The position numbers were made by a program, and so were the translations under genes. 64,000 nt of DNA. Source: Pantoea cypripedii. GTDB lineage: Bacteria > Pseudomonadota > Gammaproteobacteria > Enterobacterales > Enterobacteriaceae. A model generated the notes under the pieces. It was given only the letters and a program-made list of their open reading frames with translations, was not told the origin of the DNA and ran no database searches. The stretch lies in contig NZ_CP024768.1 in the NCBI RefSeq assembly GCF_011395035.1, positions 1,089,325 through 1,153,324 on the forward strand, read 5' to 3'. Below are positions 31,166 through 39,420 of the stretch, one piece after another (the stretch's first letter is position 1; every line of letters starts with the position of its first letter).

Positions 31166-31357
31166 TCATTCGGCTTTGGTAAAGGCAGGTGAGTGGGGAC
31201 GCGAGACGGGTAAAATCACATCCCGCAGACTGAGCGGCTTTTGACACTCAGCACAACAGGCACCGTGGTGGCTTTGCTGCCTGGTTTGTCGGGTACCGGG
31301 TAGCGTATAAAAAAATCGGACACACCCACAGCGGCTACAACGAATAGTCATCAGCAT
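31166..31357 (-). CDS. Small Cys-rich zinc-ribbon-like protein
   Basis: A 63-residue protein with two Cys pairs, CSRCGC near the N-terminus and CCAEC (CAECQKPL) near the middle, giving a likely four-Cys zinc ribbon. Between them lies a basic segment (TRQTRQQSHHG). Two starts are possible: ATG 31357, with GGAGG nine nt upstream, or ATG 31351, with AGAGGA six nt upstream. No named family is recognised. It is convergent with yohP. Confidence 0.55.
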   Translation of the reverse strand: MLMTIRCSRCGCVRFFYTLPGTRQTRQQSHHGACCAECQKPLSLRDVILPVSRPHSPAFTKAE

Positions 31358-31742
31358 TCCTCTTTACCTCCCTCCTGGAATGCTGAGATTTATCTCATTC
31401 ATCTGATTAGTTCAATCGATAAATTTCATTAATTTATTTACGTTATCAACAATGAAGCACAGATTGCTGAAAATTAAGTCATTTCCGGCGGGGATGGCTA
31501 AGAGAAGAGTGCACATTTTATCAATTTTCCCATCGCCCCTTCGTTTACCCCCGGTTCCGGCAACGTTTGGTCATTATGGTAAAATGGGCCATTCGCTTGT
31601 CGGACATTCCAGACAATACCTGGAGTGTTTCAGGAAACTTTTCACTAAACTTTTCAGACAGTAGCGTTAATTTTTGGGCAGTTGCCGGCCAGGATATCCG
31701 CAGCACTGCCGTCTTAAGGATTGTTTTACAGGAACCTTCGTT
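31358..31742. other. pagP upstream region
   Basis: About 385 nt without a convincing gene. A tandem repeat AAACTTTTCA occurs at 31635-31644 and 31647-31656 (period 12), about 90 nt before the pagP start, and could be a regulator site. A weak PhoP-box-like CGTTTA-N5-GGTTCC sits at 31542-31558. Rightward short frames lack ribosome binding sites. Confidence 0.4.
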
Positions 31743-32315
31743 GTGAATCGGTACATTTCGGCAGCCTGTGCAGGCTGTATTTTAACCCTCGGAAGCGCTT
31801 TTTCTGCCTCGGCATCTACCGCCACTCAGACTATCAAATCAGGCTGGAATACCTTTACTGACAATGTGGCCGAGACCTGGTCGCAGCCACAAAATTATGA
31901 TTTTTACCTGCCCGCCATTACCTGGCATAACCGCTGGACTTACGATCAGGAGCACATCGACAGGTACAACGAACGCCCATGGGGAGCGGGGGGCGGCGTA
32001 TCACGCTGGGATGACAAAGGTAACTGGCATGGCCTGTACCTGATGGCGTTTAAGGACTCGTTCAACAAGTGGGAACCGATTGGCGGTTACGGCTGGGAAG
32101 CAACCTGGCGTCCGCTGAGTGATGATAATTTTCACCTCGGTGCCGGCTACACGGCGGGTGTCACTGCCAGAGATAACTGGAAATATATCCCGATTCCGGT
32201 TTTATTGCCGATGGCTTCTATCGGATATGGCCCTGTTACCTTCCAAATGACTTATATTCCAGGCACTTATAACAATGGTAATGTCTATTTTGCCTGGTTA
32301 CGATTTCAGTTTTAG
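31743..32315 (+). CDS. pagP: Lipid A palmitoyltransferase PagP
   Basis: PagP is an eight-stranded outer-membrane barrel that transfers palmitate from phospholipid to lipid A. The signal peptide is residues 1-25 (NRYISAACAGCILTLGSAFS, cleavage after ASA). The catalytic residues known from E. coli are present: His in AITWHNRW, Asp-Ser in AFKDSFNKWEP. The ends TYIPGTYNNGNVYFAWLRFQ are nearly invariant. I chose GTG at 31743 (VNRYIS) with AGGA upstream; the longer frame has no signal-peptide logic. It lies beside cspE as in E. coli. PhoPQ control is usual for the family but not provable here. Confidence 0.93.
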   Translation: MNRYISAACAGCILTLGSAFSASASTATQTIKSGWNTFTDNVAETWSQPQNYDFYLPAITWHNRWTYDQEHIDRYNERPWGAGGGVSRWDDKGNWHGLYLMAFKDSFNKWEPIGGYGWEATWRPLSDDNFHLGAGYTAGVTARDNWKYIPIPVLLPMASIGYGPVTFQMTYIPGTYNNGNVYFAWLRFQF

Positions 32316-32465
32316 CGGATGAAGACGGATGGAAAGTGTGAAGGTTGGCGAAAAACACGATATTTATCACTTTTTCATCAATTCGCACTGGACAAATGTC
32401 ACCGCAATTGCTGTACTAGACGCCGACACAGTTTAGTGTCCATTTTTCATGTAAAGGTAATATAG

Positions 32466-32675
32466 ATGTCCAAGATCAAAGGTAACGTTAAGTGGTTTAA
32501 TGAATCTAAAGGATTCGGTTTCATTACTCCTGAAGATGGCAGCAAAGATGTATTCGTACACTTCTCTGCAATCATGAGCAATGGCTTCAAAACTCTGGCT
32601 GAAGGTCAGCGTGTAGAGTTTGAAATCACTGACGGCGCTAAAGGCCCATCTGCTGCTAACGTTATCGCTCTGTAA
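32466..32675 (+). CDS. cspE: Cold-shock-family RNA chaperone CspE
   Basis: A 69-residue OB-fold protein. RNP1 is KGFGFITP (about 15-22) and RNP2 is VFVHFSAI (about 29-36). The sequence MSKIKGNVKWFNESKGFGF and the neighbourhood next to pagP identify it as cspE, a constitutive CspA paralogue acting as RNA chaperone and antiterminator. A short GACAC-AGTTTA-GTGTC stem followed by a T-run (32425-32448) lies in its leader and could be an attenuator. Confidence 0.93.
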   Translation: MSKIKGNVKWFNESKGFGFITPEDGSKDVFVHFSAIMSNGFKTLAEGQRVEFEITDGAKGPSAANVIAL

Positions 32676-32694
32676 GTTAACACGCAGAATTCTA

Positions 32695-32721
32695 AAAACC
32701 CGCCTGCTGGCGGGTTTTTTT
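32695..32721 (+). terminator. Strong terminator after cspE
   Basis: AAAACCCGCC-TGCT-GGCGGG followed by TTTTTTT. The stem and U-tract are ideal, 20 nt after the cspE stop. It also borders the stop of the convergent micro-ORF at 32720. Confidence 0.95.
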
Positions 32722-32818
32722 ATGCCTGCCACCAAATGATGGCCCAGGCGATCAGGGCGAAAGTGCTGATGGATAATGCCAGCATTTCATCCAGGGTCCG
32801 TGGGATCATTCTCTTCAT
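32720..32818 (-). CDS. 32-residue membrane micro-protein
   Basis: MKRMIPRTLDEMLALSISTF followed by ALIAWAIIWWQA: a basic N-terminus, then one hydrophobic helix ending in a double Trp. AGGAGG lies seven nt before the ATG at 32818, an ideal ribosome binding site, so the longer frame to 32908 is rejected. No family is recognised. It is convergent with cspE and shares its terminator. Confidence 0.6.
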   Translation of the reverse strand: MKRMIPRTLDEMLALSISTFALIAWAIIWWQA

Positions 32819-33022
32819 TGCATTGCCTCCTGTAGCATTCAGGCCAGCATGGCAAAGCAACATTAAGTCTGCCTTAAGCGCTGATGACAGGCGTATGACA
32901 GGGCACAAACTGCGGCGTCTCTCACAGATAATCTCTGTAACATCCCCATAACAATCCTTACTTGCAGCTTTTTTGCTGACAACGCTATATAACAGCAGGA
33001 AATGGATTATTGAGGAGGCAGG

Positions 33023-33448
33023 ATGAATATACGTCAGGCACAGGCGAAAGACAGTTTTGCTCTGAGTGCACTGCTGACCGAACTGGGTTATGCCGGCACT
33101 GAAGGGTTTATTGAGACACGATTAGCACAGCTTTGTAGCCATCCCGATGAAGTGCTGTTGGTGGCCGAGCATGGCACTCAGGTGCTGGGTTTTCTCTCGC
33201 TCCACTTTATCCCGCAACTGGCGCTGGCAGGTGATTTTGCCCGTATCAGTTATTTCTGCATAGCGGAAGGTGAGCGCAGCAAAGGGAGCGGACAGCAGTT
33301 ACTCAGCTATGCCGAGCAACTGGCGCGTGCGCGAGGCTGTGACCGCATGGAAGTGCACTGCCATGCCTCACGCCTTAAAGCTAACCAGTTTTATGCGCGC
33401 GAAGGGTATGTGGAATCGCCGCGTTATCACATCAAAGATTTGGCCTGA
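33023..33448 (+). CDS. GNAT-family N-acetyltransferase
   Basis: A 141-residue GNAT enzyme. The acetyl-CoA pyrophosphate loop is CIAEGERSKGSGQQLLSYA (Q/R-x-x-G-x-G type) at about 80-98, followed by the C-terminal motif B region (RMEVHCHASRLKANQFYARE) with the usual Tyr. The substrate is unknown; small proteins of this type acetylate amines, amino acids or protein N-termini. AGGAGG precedes the ATG. The 3' end overlaps the convergent MocR gene by 17 nt. Confidence 0.85.
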   Translation: MNIRQAQAKDSFALSALLTELGYAGTEGFIETRLAQLCSHPDEVLLVAEHGTQVLGFLSLHFIPQLALAGDFARISYFCIAEGERSKGSGQQLLSYAEQLARARGCDRMEVHCHASRLKANQFYAREGYVESPRYHIKDLA

Positions 33449-34787
33449 GGTTAATTTCGCGACCCGATGCAATCACCAGCGCGTCAGCAATACTGTCAAG
33501 TTGCTGCAATGGCAGCATGGCAGTGCTGACGCGAATGAATTGTTCGGCATTGATGCTGTAGCGTTCACCGGGCACGGCGGCGATACCTCGGGCGGCGAGC
33601 GTAATCATGGCATATTGTTCTGACTCCACCGGAATATACAGACTGAGGCCATCACGGTCGGCCAGCACCAGCCCGCGAGCCTGCAAGGCGTGCAGCAGCT
33701 TCTGGCGGCGCTCCCGATAGAGGGCTTTTGCCTGTGTGACTTGCTGTTGAGTGGTGGCGTCTGTCAGCATCCAGGCAACCGCATCCTGCAAAATTCGGCT
33801 GGTCCAGCTGACACCAAAATTACGCCATGCCTGAATTCGCTTCACCAGTTCACCGGGGGCAGAAAGCACCGCCAGCCGCAGGTCCGGACCGTAGGCTTTT
33901 GAGAATGAGTGAACATGCACCACGCGCTCGGGAAAGTGGCATCCCAGGCTCCACACCGGCCAGTGTGACAAATCGCCAATCCCGTCATCTTCCACAATCA
34001 ACGTTTTGCTATTGGCCAGCACGCGCGCCAGCTCAGCGCTACGTTGCTGCGTCACCGTATGTCCGGTTGTTGAATGGGTGCGCGGTTGGTAGATAAACAT
34101 CGCCGGTGATTTGTGTAAATGTGCCGCTAAGGCAGAGGGAATCGGCCCCTGTTCATCGCAGGGCAACGGCAGAATCTCCGCACCGATATTATCCAGCATA
34201 TCCAGTAAACGTGTCGCGGTGGGATCTTCGAGCACCACCCGGTCGCCAGGAGACAGCAGCGTTTGCACGATTAAATTCATCGCATCAAAACCGCCATCGG
34301 TTGAAAGCCATGCCTCTGCCGGATAAGGCCAGCGTGGCGTAATCGCCGCCAGCAACTGCGGTGAAATGGCTTCACGATGATAGCTATTCAACTGGGGTGA
34401 CTGAAGGCCAGCCAGCATCGCCGGTTGCAGATCCGGTAACAGCGCCGGATCGGGGGAGGCCATGGCCAGATCGGCAAGGATGTTATCGCCGTAGTTGCCG
34501 ATTTTTTCAAAACGAATGGGCCTCGGCATCACCGTATTGCCACACACCCACACCCCACTGCGTCCTTTACCGGCCAGCACTTTCTGCTTTTTCAGCTGTG
34601 ACCAGGCCGCCGATACCGTTGCCGGACTCACGCCCAACAGCTCCGCCAGCTCGCGTACCGCGGGCATTTGCATACCCACAGCAATCTGCCCATCACGAAT
34701 TAATGTGGAAGCGGTAAGCGTAATGCCCTTCACCGACGCATCGGTAATTTGCGCGCTGAACCAGTCGATATCTACCGTTTGCGTCAT
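33432..34787 (-). CDS. MocR-type GntR regulator with aminotransferase domain
   Basis: A 451-residue MocR/PdxR-type transcription factor. The N-terminal GntR winged helix (about 15-85) contains MPAVRELAELLGVSPATVSA. The C-terminal domain is a fold-type I, PLP-binding aminotransferase homologue, with DGGFDAMNLIVQTLLSPGD and the Schiff-base Lys in HSFSKAYGPDLRLA. Such proteins sense PLP or an amino compound and usually regulate a divergent neighbour. Here the divergent operon begins 137 nt away with the NMT1-like gene and runs through an amino-acid importer. It is similar in type to PtsJ. The candidate operators are at 34797-34828. Confidence 0.9.
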   Translation of the reverse strand: MTQTVDIDWFSAQITDASVKGITLTASTLIRDGQIAVGMQMPAVRELAELLGVSPATVSAAWSQLKKQKVLAGKGRSGVWVCGNTVMPRPIRFEKIGNYGDNILADLAMASPDPALLPDLQPAMLAGLQSPQLNSYHREAISPQLLAAITPRWPYPAEAWLSTDGGFDAMNLIVQTLLSPGDRVVLEDPTATRLLDMLDNIGAEILPLPCDEQGPIPSALAAHLHKSPAMFIYQPRTHSTTGHTVTQQRSAELARVLANSKTLIVEDDGIGDLSHWPVWSLGCHFPERVVHVHSFSKAYGPDLRLAVLSAPGELVKRIQAWRNFGVSWTSRILQDAVAWMLTDATTQQQVTQAKALYRERRQKLLHALQARGLVLADRDGLSLYIPVESEQYAMITLAARGIAAVPGERYSINAEQFIRVSTAMLPLQQLDSIADALVIASGREINLRPNL

Positions 34788-34796
34788 AAGAAAAAC

Positions 34797-34828
34797 CTTT
34801 GTTCAGTAACAAAGAATTTATTGTTCAG
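34797..34828. promoter_or_regulatory. Candidate MocR operator: palindrome and direct repeats
   Basis: CTTTGTT (34797-34803) and AACAAAG (34808-34814) form an 18-bp palindrome around CAGT. TTGTTCAG at 34799-34806 recurs at 34821-34828, and a related TTGCTGAATAAC lies near 34867. MocR proteins commonly bind direct repeats in the divergent intergenic region, so this is the expected place. The spacing between repeats is 22 nt, about two helical turns. Confidence 0.55.
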
Positions 34829-34924
34829 GTTAGTATTCCCGATTTAGTATCAAATTCAAGCACTATTTGCTGAATAACTAAACGCAGCTTGACTGCAATC
34901 AGATAGAACGGGGAAACAACAACT

Positions 34925-35884
34925 ATGGTAACCATCAGACTGGCGGTTCGTGACTGGGATTACTTTACACCGCTGGCACTCGGCGACCTCAAGCCAGAAG
35001 GGTTTCAGCTGGAAATTGACCGCGTCGGTACGCTGGTTGATAACCTGGGTAACAGCGATAAATACGATGCCGGTGAGGTTTCTTTCAGCCGTTATGCCCA
35101 GTCGCGTGCGAAAGGCGACACCTCACTGCTCGGTCTGCCACACTTTCTGATGCGTGGTTTTCGGCAGCGTTGCATCATCACCACCGCGGATAGCCCGATT
35201 ACCACCCCGGCTCAGCTGAAAGGGAAAAAAATCGGTGTCACGGGCTGGCAGGATTCCGGCAATACCTGGACGCGCACCGTGCTGCGTGAAGCAGGAGTCG
35301 GTATAGACGATGCATACTGGTTTGCTGGCCGCCTGACGGCGGAACATCCGATTGTTGATCGCCTCGCTGGCTTTGGCCGTCCGGGACGCATTGAAGTGGC
35401 CCCTGGCGAACGCCCGTTGATCGAGCTGCTGAAAGCCGGTGAGCTGGATGCGGTTTTCACCCCGTTTATGCCGGAAGGTTTCTTCCTGCCGGAATCGGGT
35501 CTGCGTCAGCTACAGGTCGATTTTGCCAGTGCCGAGCGTGATTACTTTAATCGTGTGGGCTATGTGCCGGGGATTCATATTCTGGCGTTGAAACCCGCGC
35601 TGGCGCAAGAGCATCCGTGGCTGCCACAGGCGCTGAGTGAAATCATCGATCGTTCGTACCAGCTATGGATGAAGAAACGCGAGAAATACGCCGACACCAC
35701 GCCGTGGTTACTGGATGATTTGCGACGTACCGCGCAGGAATTACCGGCCGACTGGAATCAAAACGGATTTGCCGCTAACAAAAAGATGATTGCGGATTTT
35801 GCCAGTGAGTTGTTTGAACAGGGCTTAACCAAAACATTGCTGACGCCGGAAGCGATCTTTCCGGCGGCGGCTCAGGGGGAATGA
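34925..35884 (+). CDS. NMT1/THI5-like solute-binding fold, apparently cytosolic
   Basis: A 319-residue protein with the two-lobe binding-protein fold seen in NMT1/THI5-like and 4,5-dihydroxyphthalate decarboxylase-like proteins. Typical parts are VSFSRYAQSRAKGD, then PAQLKGKKIGVTGWQDSGNT, then LLKAGELDAVFTPFMPEGFF. No signal peptide or lipobox is present; it starts directly with VTIRLAVRDWDYFTPL. It may therefore be an enzyme or an intracellular ligand sensor rather than a transport receptor. It is the first gene of a five-gene operon controlled by the divergent MocR gene. The stop overlaps the start of the ybeM homologue. Confidence 0.7.
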   Translation: MVTIRLAVRDWDYFTPLALGDLKPEGFQLEIDRVGTLVDNLGNSDKYDAGEVSFSRYAQSRAKGDTSLLGLPHFLMRGFRQRCIITTADSPITTPAQLKGKKIGVTGWQDSGNTWTRTVLREAGVGIDDAYWFAGRLTAEHPIVDRLAGFGRPGRIEVAPGERPLIELLKAGELDAVFTPFMPEGFFLPESGLRQLQVDFASAERDYFNRVGYVPGIHILALKPALAQEHPWLPQALSEIIDRSYQLWMKKREKYADTTPWLLDDLRRTAQELPADWNQNGFAANKKMIADFASELFEQGLTKTLLTPEAIFPAAAQGE

Positions 35885-35886
35885 TG

Positions 35887-36681
35887 ATGAAAGTAGCGAT
35901 GGGACAATTTGCGGTCAGCCGTGAATGGCAGGAAAACGCCGATATCTGCATCGGCCTGATGAATAACGCGCTGGCGGGTGGTGCCGATTTGCTGGTGCTG
36001 CCGGAAGGCGTGCTGGCCCGCGATATTGCTGATCCGGATCTGGTGTTAAAAGCGGCCCAACCGCTCGATGGCCCGTTTCTGACGCAGATCCTCGCGGCCA
36101 GCAAAGGTAACCCGCTGACCACCATGATGAGCGTGCATGTGCCAACGGAAGGGCAGAAGGCGCTTAACGTGTTGATCGCTATTCGCAATGGCGAAATCAT
36201 CGCGAAATACGAAAAACTGCACCTGTACGACGCCTTTGCCATGCAGGAATCACAGCGTGTTAATCCCGGCCATGTCATCCCGCCGTTAGTTGAAGTGGCG
36301 GGGATGAAAGTGGGTCTGATGACCTGTTATGACGTCCGTTTCCCGGAGCTGGCACGCCGTCTGGTGCTGGATGGTGCCGATGTGCTGGTTCTGCCTGCGG
36401 CCTGGGTGAAAGGGCCGCTGAAAGAGATGCATTGGGAGCTTCTGACCACGGCGCGCGCGCTGGAGAACACCTGCTACATGGTGGCGGTGGGAGAGTGCGG
36501 CCCGCGCAATATCGGCAACAGCCTGGTTGTCGATCCCCTCGGTGTGGCGATTGCCAAAGCACCGGAGTCAGCTGCACTGGTATTTGCCGACCTCGATCCA
36601 CAACGTATTGCCTATGCACGCAGCGTTTTGCCGGTCCTTGAGAACCGTCGCTTTGCTCGCCCTGAACTGAAAACACACTGA
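35887..36681 (+). CDS. ybeM: Nitrilase-family amidase YbeM (deaminated-glutathione amidase type)
   Basis: A 264-residue carbon-nitrogen hydrolase close to E. coli YbeM (MKVAMGQFAVSREW; MKVGLMTCYDVRFPELARR). The catalytic triad is Glu in LVLPEGVLA, Lys in YEKLHLYDAF, and Cys in LMTCYDVRFPE. Nit1/YbeM-type enzymes repair deaminated glutathione by hydrolysing the 2-oxoglutaramate amide. Three tandem ATGs (35881, 35884, 35887) are available; the last fits the E. coli start and the GGGGGA spacing best. In E. coli this gene lies alone near tatE; here it is embedded in an amino-acid uptake operon. Confidence 0.9.
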   Translation: MKVAMGQFAVSREWQENADICIGLMNNALAGGADLLVLPEGVLARDIADPDLVLKAAQPLDGPFLTQILAASKGNPLTTMMSVHVPTEGQKALNVLIAIRNGEIIAKYEKLHLYDAFAMQESQRVNPGHVIPPLVEVAGMKVGLMTCYDVRFPELARRLVLDGADVLVLPAAWVKGPLKEMHWELLTTARALENTCYMVAVGECGPRNIGNSLVVDPLGVAIAKAPESAALVFADLDPQRIAYARSVLPVLENRRFARPELKTH

Positions 36682-36701
36682 CAGCACTGGGAAATTGAAG
36701 A

Positions 36702-37589
36702 ATGAAAAAAATGACTCTCGCTATCGCGCTGGCTCTGGGCCTGTCGGCATCATTCGCCCAGGCGGATGATGCGATTCCCACCCAGAAAGTTGACCAGGCG
36801 CTGCACGATCGTTTGCCTGCGGACATCAAAAGCGCCGGTAAAATGATCGCTGTGAACAACGGCTCTTTCCCTCCGTATGAGATCGTCAATGGTACGCACT
36901 CGATGGATGGCGCTTCCGCCGATCTTGCGGTGGCGCTGGGACAATTGCTGGGGGTGAAAATCGAACATGCCACCGTCAGCGGTTTGTCAGGTGTGTTGGC
37001 AGGGATTAATTCTGGTCGCTATCAGCTGGCGATTGGGCCGATTGGGGATTACCCGGATCGTCAGGAGAAAGTTGATTTTATCGATTTTGTGCAGGAGTTC
37101 GTGGTATTTGGCGTACCCAAAGGCAATCCGGCAAAAATTAACGGCCTCGATGATACCTGCGGTAAACGCATCGCGGTGATGGCGGCGGGCTCTGCGGAGC
37201 AGGTGATTCGTAAGCAATCGGATGCCTGTGTAGCGGCCGGTAAACCGGCAGTGGTGGTGCAGTCCTTCACGGACCAGCCTTCTTCGATTCTTGCGGTACG
37301 TTCAAAACGTTCTGACGCCTTCTTCTCATCACAGGCTCCGCTGACATATTTTGTCGAGCAGGCTAATGGTCAGCTGGAATTGTCCGGCAAGGGTCAGAAA
37401 AATGGCTTTGGTGATATCTTCCAGGGCACGGTGGTGCCGAAAGGTTCTGAGCTGGGTAACGTGGTGCTGGATGCGTATAAAGAACTGTTCAGCAACGGAA
37501 CTTACGCTGTCATCATGAAGAAGTGGAAGCTGGACGGTAACATGTTGCAGGCTCCGGGCCGTAATCTGGCGCAAGGGGCGGCAAAATGA
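36702..37589 (+). CDS. Polar amino-acid ABC importer, binding protein
   Basis: A 295-residue SBP_bac_3-type periplasmic receptor. The signal peptide is MKKMTLAIALALGLSASFAQA, with cleavage before DDAIP. Family segments are IAVNNGSFPPYEIVNGTHSM, ADLAVALGQLLGVKIEHAT and INSGRYQLAIGPIGDYPDRQ, followed by VDFIDFVQEFVVF. It should bind a polar or modified amino acid; ligand identity is not visible. Four-nt overlap with the permease gene (37586), so the genes are coupled. Confidence 0.9.
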   Translation: MKKMTLAIALALGLSASFAQADDAIPTQKVDQALHDRLPADIKSAGKMIAVNNGSFPPYEIVNGTHSMDGASADLAVALGQLLGVKIEHATVSGLSGVLAGINSGRYQLAIGPIGDYPDRQEKVDFIDFVQEFVVFGVPKGNPAKINGLDDTCGKRIAVMAAGSAEQVIRKQSDACVAAGKPAVVVQSFTDQPSSILAVRSKRSDAFFSSQAPLTYFVEQANGQLELSGKGQKNGFGDIFQGTVVPKGSELGNVVLDAYKELFSNGTYAVIMKKWKLDGNMLQAPGRNLAQGAAK

Positions 37590-38545
37590 GTGTAAACACC
37601 AACGATTCGCGAGCCAGGGATAAGGCCGACGTGCAGCTGCGCGACGTGGCTTTTGCCCGCAACGCGCCCACTTATGGACGCTGGGTCTCATGGATTGTGG
37701 TGCTGGTGATCGCTTCCAACTTTCTCTGGCTGGTGGCGACCAACCCAAACTTCGAGTGGACGGTGGTACTGAAATGGTTCACTGAAGGTTCGGTGCTGAA
37801 AGGGTTGCAGGTGACACTCGGGTTGACAGTGGTGTCGATGATTCTCGGCACCCTGCTGGGCCTGTTGCTGGCGGTGTGGCGTCTGTCGGAGAACAAGCTG
37901 CTGAGTGGCATCTCGTCGCTATACATCTGGTTCTTTCGCGGCACTCCGCTGCTGGTGCAATTGATCTTCTGGTATAACCTGTCAACGCTGTTCCCGACGT
38001 TGTCGATTACCGTTCCCTGGACCGGTATCACCTTTGCCAGCTGGAACACCAATGATCTGATCACGCCGTTAACCGCAGCGATTGCCGGGCTGGCATTGAA
38101 CGAAGCGGCCTATATGGCGGAGATCATTCGTGCCGGTTTGCTGTCGGTGGATAACGGCCAGGTGGAAACCACCCAGGCTTTCGGCATGAGCCGCACGCGT
38201 GCGCTGCGTCGCATCATTATTCCGCAGGCCATGCGTTCCATCATTCCACCGACCGGCAACCAGCTGATCAGCATGATCAAAGCCACTTCGCTGGTGAGCG
38301 TGATTGCGATGGGTGATCTGCTGTATTCGGTACAGGCGGTGTACAACCGTACCTTTGAAATCATTCCGATGCTGATGGTGGCGGTGATTTGGTATCTGAT
38401 CATCACCTCGATTCTGAATGTCGGTCAGTCGGCAATCGAACGTTACTACGCCCGTGGAACCAAACGCACGGTGGTGGCCACCAAACGCCGCAGCCAGGGT
38501 GACGATAGCCGTCAACGTACCCTGGTGCAGAAGGAGGATGTATGA
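37586..38545 (+). CDS. Polar amino-acid ABC importer, permease
   Basis: A 319-residue inner-membrane permease of the HisM/GlnP type with a somewhat long N-terminus. The EAA-type coupling loop is present in ETTQAFGMSRTRALRRIIIP (about 192-211). LNEAAYMAEIIRAGLLSVDN and NQLISMIKATSLVSVIAM are typical. Only one permease gene is found, so the transporter would be a homodimer, which is common in this family. It overlaps its neighbours by 4 nt on both sides. Confidence 0.9.
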   Translation: MSVNTNDSRARDKADVQLRDVAFARNAPTYGRWVSWIVVLVIASNFLWLVATNPNFEWTVVLKWFTEGSVLKGLQVTLGLTVVSMILGTLLGLLLAVWRLSENKLLSGISSLYIWFFRGTPLLVQLIFWYNLSTLFPTLSITVPWTGITFASWNTNDLITPLTAAIAGLALNEAAYMAEIIRAGLLSVDNGQVETTQAFGMSRTRALRRIIIPQAMRSIIPPTGNQLISMIKATSLVSVIAMGDLLYSVQAVYNRTFEIIPMLMVAVIWYLIITSILNVGQSAIERYYARGTKRTVVATKRRSQGDDSRQRTLVQKEDV

Positions 38546-39312
38546 GTGATGTTCAGCCGCTGGTGCGCGCCCGCAATGTGCAGAAAAGCTACGGTGATAA
38601 TGAGGTACTGAAAGGCATCGATCTGGATGTGTTCCCGGGCGAAGTCGTGGTGATCCTCGGGCCTTCTGGCTCGGGCAAGTCCACCTTTCTGCGCTGTATT
38701 AACCATCTGGAAGATATGAACGCCGGTTCAATCATGGTGGGGGATGAGCAAATTGGTTATGAATTAAAAAAAGGCATTTTGCATCGCCTGTCACCGCGCC
38801 GGATTGCGCATCAGCGCCAGAAGATTGGCATGGTGTTTCAGCAGTTCAACCTCTATCCCCATATGACGGTGTTGCAGAACATCATTGAAGCGCCGATTGG
38901 CGTGCATAAGTTTCCGCGCCAGGATGCGCTAAAACATGCCCGTGAGTTGCTCTCGACGGTAGGGTTGAGTGATAAAGCGGATGCCTGGCCGCGCCATCTG
39001 TCAGGGGGGCAGCAGCAGCGTGTGGCGATAGCGCGTGCGCTGGCGATTAAACCCTCGCTGATGCTGTTTGATGAACCGACCTCAGCGCTCGATCCTGAGC
39101 TGGTGGGGGAAGTGTTGGCGACCATGCGCACGCTGGCGGATCAGGGATTAACCATGATTGTGGTCACTCATGAAATTGGTTTTGCCCGTGAAGCTGCTGA
39201 CCGTGTGGTATTTATGGATGGTGGCGTGGTGGTGGAGCAGGGCAGTCCGGAGCAGGTGATTGGCAATCCGCAGCACCCGCGTACTCAGGCGTTTTTGAGC
39301 CGTTTTATCTGA
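38542..39312 (+). CDS. Polar amino-acid ABC importer, ATPase
   Basis: A 256-residue GlnQ/HisP-type ATPase. Walker A is GPSGSGKSTFLR, the Q-loop is in GMVFQQFNLYPHM, the signature is LSGGQQQRVAIARALA, and Walker B is LMLFDEPTSALDPEL, followed by the H-loop VVTHEIGFA. AAGGAGG precedes the ATG, which overlaps the permease stop. It is the last gene of the MocR-linked operon, 108 nt before tatE. No terminator is obvious before tatE, so read-through is possible. Confidence 0.93.
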   Translation: MSDVQPLVRARNVQKSYGDNEVLKGIDLDVFPGEVVVILGPSGSGKSTFLRCINHLEDMNAGSIMVGDEQIGYELKKGILHRLSPRRIAHQRQKIGMVFQQFNLYPHMTVLQNIIEAPIGVHKFPRQDALKHARELLSTVGLSDKADAWPRHLSGGQQQRVAIARALAIKPSLMLFDEPTSALDPELVGEVLATMRTLADQGLTMIVVTHEIGFAREAADRVVFMDGGVVVEQGSPEQVIGNPQHPRTQAFLSRFI

Positions 39313-39420
39313 AACTTGCCCGGTGGCCGATCTTACTCTGTTACAGATTGCAGTTGAGCTGGCAAGCGATCTGCGCGTAAATATCAGTCACCGTTTTTCG
39401 CTAAGGTTGAAAGGTTAATT

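Noticed and set aside
31542..31558. PhoP-box-like CGTTTA-N5-GGTTCC upstream of pagP
   Set aside because: Only about 8 of 12 consensus bases match and the second half is poor, so I do not claim PhoP control from sequence.
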